From Iodidimonas sp. SYSU 1G8 (GTDB taxonomy: Bacteria > Pseudomonadota > Alphaproteobacteria > SMXS01): a stretch of 64,000 nt of DNA. Numbering within the stretch: the stretch's first letter is position 1; every line of letters begins with the position of its first letter. Below the pieces are notes generated by a model, which saw nothing but the letters and a program-made list of their open reading frames with translations, had not been told where the DNA came from and made no database searches. Both the position numbers and the translations under genes were made by a program. The stretch lies in the NCBI RefSeq assembly GCF_039655775.1, contig NZ_JBBYXJ010000002.1, positions 744,001 through 808,000 on the forward strand. The letters run 5' to 3'. Of this stretch, positions 60,756 to 64,000 are shown in pieces.

Positions 60756-62723
60756 ATGCCAATCAATAGAACAAGCCGGCGCAACCGGACATTCGTCAGC
60801 GCGGTCGCGCTTTTCGCGGTCGCGACTGGTCACGCCGTCGCCGCCGATGGCGTGCTGCCCGGCGATACCATCGTGGTGACCGGGGCCATGACGCCCGCGC
60901 CCGCCTCGGAGCTGGGCTATTCCCTGTCGGTGCTCACCGAGCAGGATATCGTGCAGCGCCAGAATCCGGTCGTCTCGGATCTGCTGCGCAGCGTGCCCAG
61001 CGTATCGGTCAGCCGCTCGGGCGGCCCGGGACAGCTCACCCAGATCCGCATGCGCGGCGCGGAAGGCAACCATACGCTGGTACTGATCGACGGCGTCGAG
61101 GCCAACGAGCTGAACTTCAACGGCGAATTCGACTATGCCTCGCTGCTGGCCGTGGGCGTCGAGCGAATCGAGGTGCTGCGCGGTGCCCAGAGCGCGCTCT
61201 ATGGTTCAGATGCCTTGGGCGGCGTCATCAACATCATCACCAAGGGCGGCAAGCCGGGCTTCCAGGCGGAAGGCTCGGTCGAAGGCGGCTCGTTCGGGCA
61301 GCGCCAGGTGACGGCGCTGATGTCCGGCGGCGTCGAACGCTTCTATGGCGCGGTCTCTGCCGGCTATTTCGGTACTGACGGCATCAACTTGTCCCGCATG
61401 GGCACGGAAAAGGATGGATCGCGCGTCTTCACGGTCAGCGGCAAGGCGACAGCTCTGCTCAGTGACAGCTTCCGGCTGGATGGCACCGCGCGGCTGGTCG
61501 ACAGCCACAGCGAGACCGACCGGCAGGATTTCGATTTTCCGTCGACGCCGACCAACGGCCTGATCATTGATTCCAGCGACGAGCAGGACAATCGCCAGTT
61601 CTATGGCCGGCTGGGCGGCGAACTCTCGCTGTTCGAGGGCACGTGGATTCACAAGGCGGCGGTTCTCTATGCCGACACCGAACGTGAATACATCAACGAC
61701 AGCAGCGATCTCACGGGCAACAGCGGCTCGCGGCTGAAGTTCGAGTACCAGAACACGGTCAACTTCCAGACCCCGTCCTTTCTCGACGCGGACCACCATG
61801 TCACTGTCGCGTTCGAGCGCGAGGAGCAGGATTTCCAGAACTACGGCGCCGTCCCGGACGCGCTGGAGAACCAGAAGCGTTCCGACAGCCAGAACAGCTT
61901 CATCGGCGAGTACCGCGTCGGCTTTGCCGAACAGGTGTTCCTGTCCGCCGGCGTGCGTCATGACGACAACGAACTGTTCGCCGACGCCACCACCTACCGC
62001 CTCGCGGCGTCCTGGCGGATTCCTGGCAGCGGTACACGCCTGCACGGCAGCCACGGCACGGCGATCACCAATCCCGGCTTCTTCGAACTGTTCGGTTACT
62101 TCCCGGATTTCTTCGTCGGCAACCCCGGCCTGAGCCCGGAACGCTCGAGCAGCTTCGACGTCGGTGTCGAGCAGAAGTTCTGGGGTGACCGGATCACCGT
62201 CGACGTGACCTATTTCGACGCCAATCTGCACGACGAGATCGTCACGGTATTCGACTCCAATACCTTCCTGACCTCGGTGGAGAATCTGGTCGGCAAAAGC
62301 CGCCGCAAGGGTCTCGAGCTGATGCTTTCGGCCAATCTGACGGACGAGCTGTCCATCGGCGGCAGCTATACCTACACCAGCTCCAGGCAGCCGGCCGGCG
62401 GTCGTGAAGTGCGCCGTCCCAAGCATCTGGGCAATATCAACGTGAACTACGCGTTCGCGTCCGGTCGCGGCAACGTCAATCTCGACCTGTCGTATAATGG
62501 CAAGCAACTCGACAATGAATTCGTCGATACGACGCCTGAATTCATGGTGACGCTCGACGATTACCTGTTGGTGACCCTGGCGGCGAGCTATCGCCTGACC
62601 GAAGCCGTCGAAATCTACGGCCGGGTCGAGAATATGATCGACCAGGATTACGAGGAAGTGTTCTCCTACCGCTCCCCGGGCATTGGCGCGTTCGCCGGCC
62701 TGCGGGTGAAACTGGGAGAGTAA
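60756..62723 (+). CDS. btuB: TonB-dependent vitamin B12 receptor BtuB
   Basis: The 655-residue protein has a signal peptide (FVSAVALFAVATGHAVAADG), a TonB box (DTIVVTGAM), a plug with RMRGAEGNHTLVLIDGVEAN and EVLRGAQSALYGSDALGGVI, and a 22-strand barrel. The start at 60756, preceded by GGAGGAAACC, lies about 195 bases downstream of the riboswitch. It imports cobalamin through the outer membrane. It is followed four bases later by the binding-protein gene, so the btuB, btuF and btuC genes form one operon. Confidence 0.93.
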   Translation: MPINRTSRRNRTFVSAVALFAVATGHAVAADGVLPGDTIVVTGAMTPAPASELGYSLSVLTEQDIVQRQNPVVSDLLRSVPSVSVSRSGGPGQLTQIRMRGAEGNHTLVLIDGVEANELNFNGEFDYASLLAVGVERIEVLRGAQSALYGSDALGGVINIITKGGKPGFQAEGSVEGGSFGQRQVTALMSGGVERFYGAVSAGYFGTDGINLSRMGTEKDGSRVFTVSGKATALLSDSFRLDGTARLVDSHSETDRQDFDFPSTPTNGLIIDSSDEQDNRQFYGRLGGELSLFEGTWIHKAAVLYADTEREYINDSSDLTGNSGSRLKFEYQNTVNFQTPSFLDADHHVTVAFEREEQDFQNYGAVPDALENQKRSDSQNSFIGEYRVGFAEQVFLSAGVRHDDNELFADATTYRLAASWRIPGSGTRLHGSHGTAITNPGFFELFGYFPDFFVGNPGLSPERSSSFDVGVEQKFWGDRITVDVTYFDANLHDEIVTVFDSNTFLTSVENLVGKSRRKGLELMLSANLTDELSIGGSYTYTSSRQPAGGREVRRPKHLGNINVNYAFASGRGNVNLDLSYNGKQLDNEFVDTTPEFMVTLDDYLLVTLAASYRLTEAVEIYGRVENMIDQDYEEVFSYRSPGIGAFAGLRVKLGE

Positions 62724-62727
62724 AGGA

Positions 62728-63579
62728 ATGAAGGCGGCGGGTTGGCATGGCGTTTTGTTCTGCCTGCTCGCCGCCTGTTTCTGCCTGCCCGCCGAGGCGG
62801 CGCCCCGGCGCATCGTCTCCATGGGTCTGTGCACCGACCAGCTCGTGATGATGCTGGCCGATGAAGACACCATCCAGTCGGTCCACTGGGTCACGCAGGA
62901 AGCGGATGACTCCGCCATGGCCGGACGGGCCGCCCGCTACACAGCCAATCATGGCCTGGCCGAGGAGGTGCTGCGCATGCGGCCGGACCTCGTCTTCGCC
63001 GATGGTACCACATCGCCCCTCGCCACCGCCCTGCTGCGGCGCCAGGGCATTCCCATCGTCACCGTGCCCGTCGCCGATACGTTCGAGGGGACACGACGTA
63101 ACATCCGGCAGGTGGCGGCCGCGCTGGGACGGCCCGCGAAGGGCGAGGCGATGGTCGCCGACTTCGACGCCGCGCTGGTTCGCACGAAGGGCGCCTTGGC
63201 CGGCGAAAACAGGCGCGCCCTGGTCTATGGCGCGAACGGCTTCTCCGCCGGCGTGCCCAGCCTGTTCAACGACGTCCTGACCCATCTCGGCTTGACGAAT
63301 ATCGCGGCCAGGCCGGGCATGGCCGGCTGGGTCAGCATGTCGGTCGAGGATGTGCTGCGGGCCGATCCGGATCTGCTGATCCTGGGCGAATATCGTCCCG
63401 AAGCGCCCTCCCAGGCCAATCTGATGCTGGAGCATCCGGCGCTGCGGGCCTTGCGGCGTGACCGTCCCGTCGTCAGCGTGGCGACCAATCTCTGGAACTG
63501 CGGCACGCCCTTCGTGGCCCGCGCGGCCGCCGTTCTTGTCGAACAGGTGCGCGGCATCGACACGGTGGCGCGGCCATGA
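62728..63579 (+). CDS. btuF: Cobalamin ABC transporter substrate-binding protein BtuF
   Basis: The 283-residue protein has a signal peptide (GVLFCLLAACFCLPAEAA) and the BtuF/FecB-type helical-backbone fold: RRIVSMGLCTDQLVMMLADE, then MRPDLVFADGTTSPLATALL and VVSVATNLWNCGTPFVARAA at the C-terminal lobe. It receives B12 from BtuB in the periplasm. It overlaps the next permease gene by four bases (ATGA). The operon context and the upstream riboswitch support the assignment over an iron-siderophore binding protein. Confidence 0.85.
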   Translation: MKAAGWHGVLFCLLAACFCLPAEAAPRRIVSMGLCTDQLVMMLADEDTIQSVHWVTQEADDSAMAGRAARYTANHGLAEEVLRMRPDLVFADGTTSPLATALLRRQGIPIVTVPVADTFEGTRRNIRQVAAALGRPAKGEAMVADFDAALVRTKGALAGENRRALVYGANGFSAGVPSLFNDVLTHLGLTNIAARPGMAGWVSMSVEDVLRADPDLLILGEYRPEAPSQANLMLEHPALRALRRDRPVVSVATNLWNCGTPFVARAAAVLVEQVRGIDTVARP

Positions 63580-64000
63580 CGGGGGCGCGCGTCATTCGGG
63601 GTCCGGTACTGTACGGGCTGCTGGGCGGCCTCGTCGTCGCGCTGTTCGTGCTCTCCATCATGATCGGGCGCGGCGGCGCGTGGCTTCCCGCGGGAAGCGG
63701 CCTCGATCCCGCGGTCGCCGATATCATCCTCTACGAGGTGAGGCTGCCGCGCGCCTTGCTCGGCGTGCTCGCCGGCGCGTCGCTGGGGCTTTGCGGGGCC
63801 GCGTTGCAGGGGTTGCTGCGCAACCCGTTGGCCGAACCCGGGCTGGTCGGCGCCTCGAGCGGCGCGGCGCTCGGGGCGGTGATCGTGTTCTATTTCGGCC
63901 TGTTCGGCGGCGTGCTCGCCGTGCCGCTCGGCGGGTTCATCGGCGCGCTGGGCGCCCTGCTGCTGCTGTACCTGCTGGCCGGCCGGGCGCCCGAGGCCAT
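63576..64000 (+). CDS. btuC: Cobalamin ABC transporter permease BtuC (5' part, cut by window edge)
   Basis: About 141 codons are visible before the window ends. They give FecCD-family sequence: a first helix YGLLGGLVVALFVLSIMIGR, then VRLPRALLGVLAGASLGLCG, AALQGLLRNPLAEPGLVGAS, and SGAALGAVIVFYFGLFGG, the conserved RLPR, GLLRNPLAEP and GASSGA motifs of BtuC and related permeases. The start overlaps the btuF stop by four bases. The ATPase gene, btuD, is expected just beyond the edge but cannot be seen. Confidence 0.88.
   Translation, partial: MTGARVIRGPVLYGLLGGLVVALFVLSIMIGRGGAWLPAGSGLDPAVADIILYEVRLPRALLGVLAGASLGLCGAALQGLLRNPLAEPGLVGASSGAALGAVIVFYFGLFGGVLAVPLGGFIGALGALLLLYLLAGRAPEA

Noticed and set aside
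1-64000. CRISPR arrays, insertion sequences, prophage and integrase/tRNA attachment sites
   Set aside because: No regularly spaced repeats, transposase or integrase genes or duplicated tRNA 3' ends were found by reading.

Overview
This 64 kb window is GC-rich, densely packed chromosomal DNA, most likely from an alphaproteobacterium. The evidence is the large 1595-residue NAD-dependent glutamate dehydrogenase, the rpe / heparinase-fold protein / purH order, the CnoX-type thioredoxin followed by a LON-N protein, a Trm112-like protein and a DUF971 protein, tandem entericidin genes, a HisKA_2/HWE-type sensor kinase and a ROSE-like leader before a small heat-shock gene. I cannot fix order or genus from the sequence alone. 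I saw no insertion sequence, prophage, integron or CRISPR array; both window edges cut genes (an ExoD family gene on the left, a btuC-like permease on the right).

Layout. 1-9.1 kb: ExoD fragment, rsmB, a MacAB/LolCDE-like ABC efflux set on the minus strand, then rpe, a heparinase II/III family protein and purH. 9.1-25 kb: NAD-GDH, a CPA2/KefC-type antiporter, a minus-strand group of GNAT, RimK-like ATP-grasp ligase and an asparagine-synthetase-like enzyme lacking the N-terminal Cys, then a methyltransferase, a dienelactone hydrolase, DUF3297, a GAF sensor kinase, a cytochrome P450 and a LuxR solo. 25-35 kb: TonB receptor, tRNA-Gly(GCC), the CnoX/LON/Trm112/DUF971 run, two DJ-1 superfamily genes, hsp20 with its thermosensor-like leader, GNAT, a serine hydrolase and rpmE. 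35-47 kb: acyl-CoA thioesterase, a secreted TolA-C-like protein, a complete ferric iron type ABC importer, epoxide hydrolase, nitroreductase, two entericidin lipoproteins, class II aldolase, 2-hydroxyacid dehydrogenase and acyl-CoA synthetase. 46-57 kb: a diverged IscU-like scaffold, mobB and mobA, small alpha/beta-barrel and VOC proteins, an SMP-30 family lactonase, an OmpA family lipoprotein, and then a molybdopterin oxidoreductase followed in tight operon order by four short-chain dehydrogenases. 57-64 kb: a three-gene type III polyketide synthase / ICMT-family methyltransferase / DHA2 exporter operon and a cobalamin-riboswitch-controlled B12 uptake operon (btuB, btuF, btuC).

How the parts work together. 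Housekeeping genes are interleaved with catabolic and transport genes. The two groups I would look at first as possibly undescribed systems are (a) the molybdopterin enzyme plus four SDRs, two of which carry a conserved Cys-rich insertion beside the active site and one of which has Asn in place of the catalytic Lys, and (b) the GNAT / RimK-like / AsnB-like group, which looks like an amide-bond-forming pathway without the peptidase domain that I recall for this GNAT family. The type III PKS operon resembles alkylresorcinol (srs-like) systems with an exporter added. Gene packing is tight: several convergent pairs share or nearly share stop codons, and one convergent pair overlaps by 40 bp.
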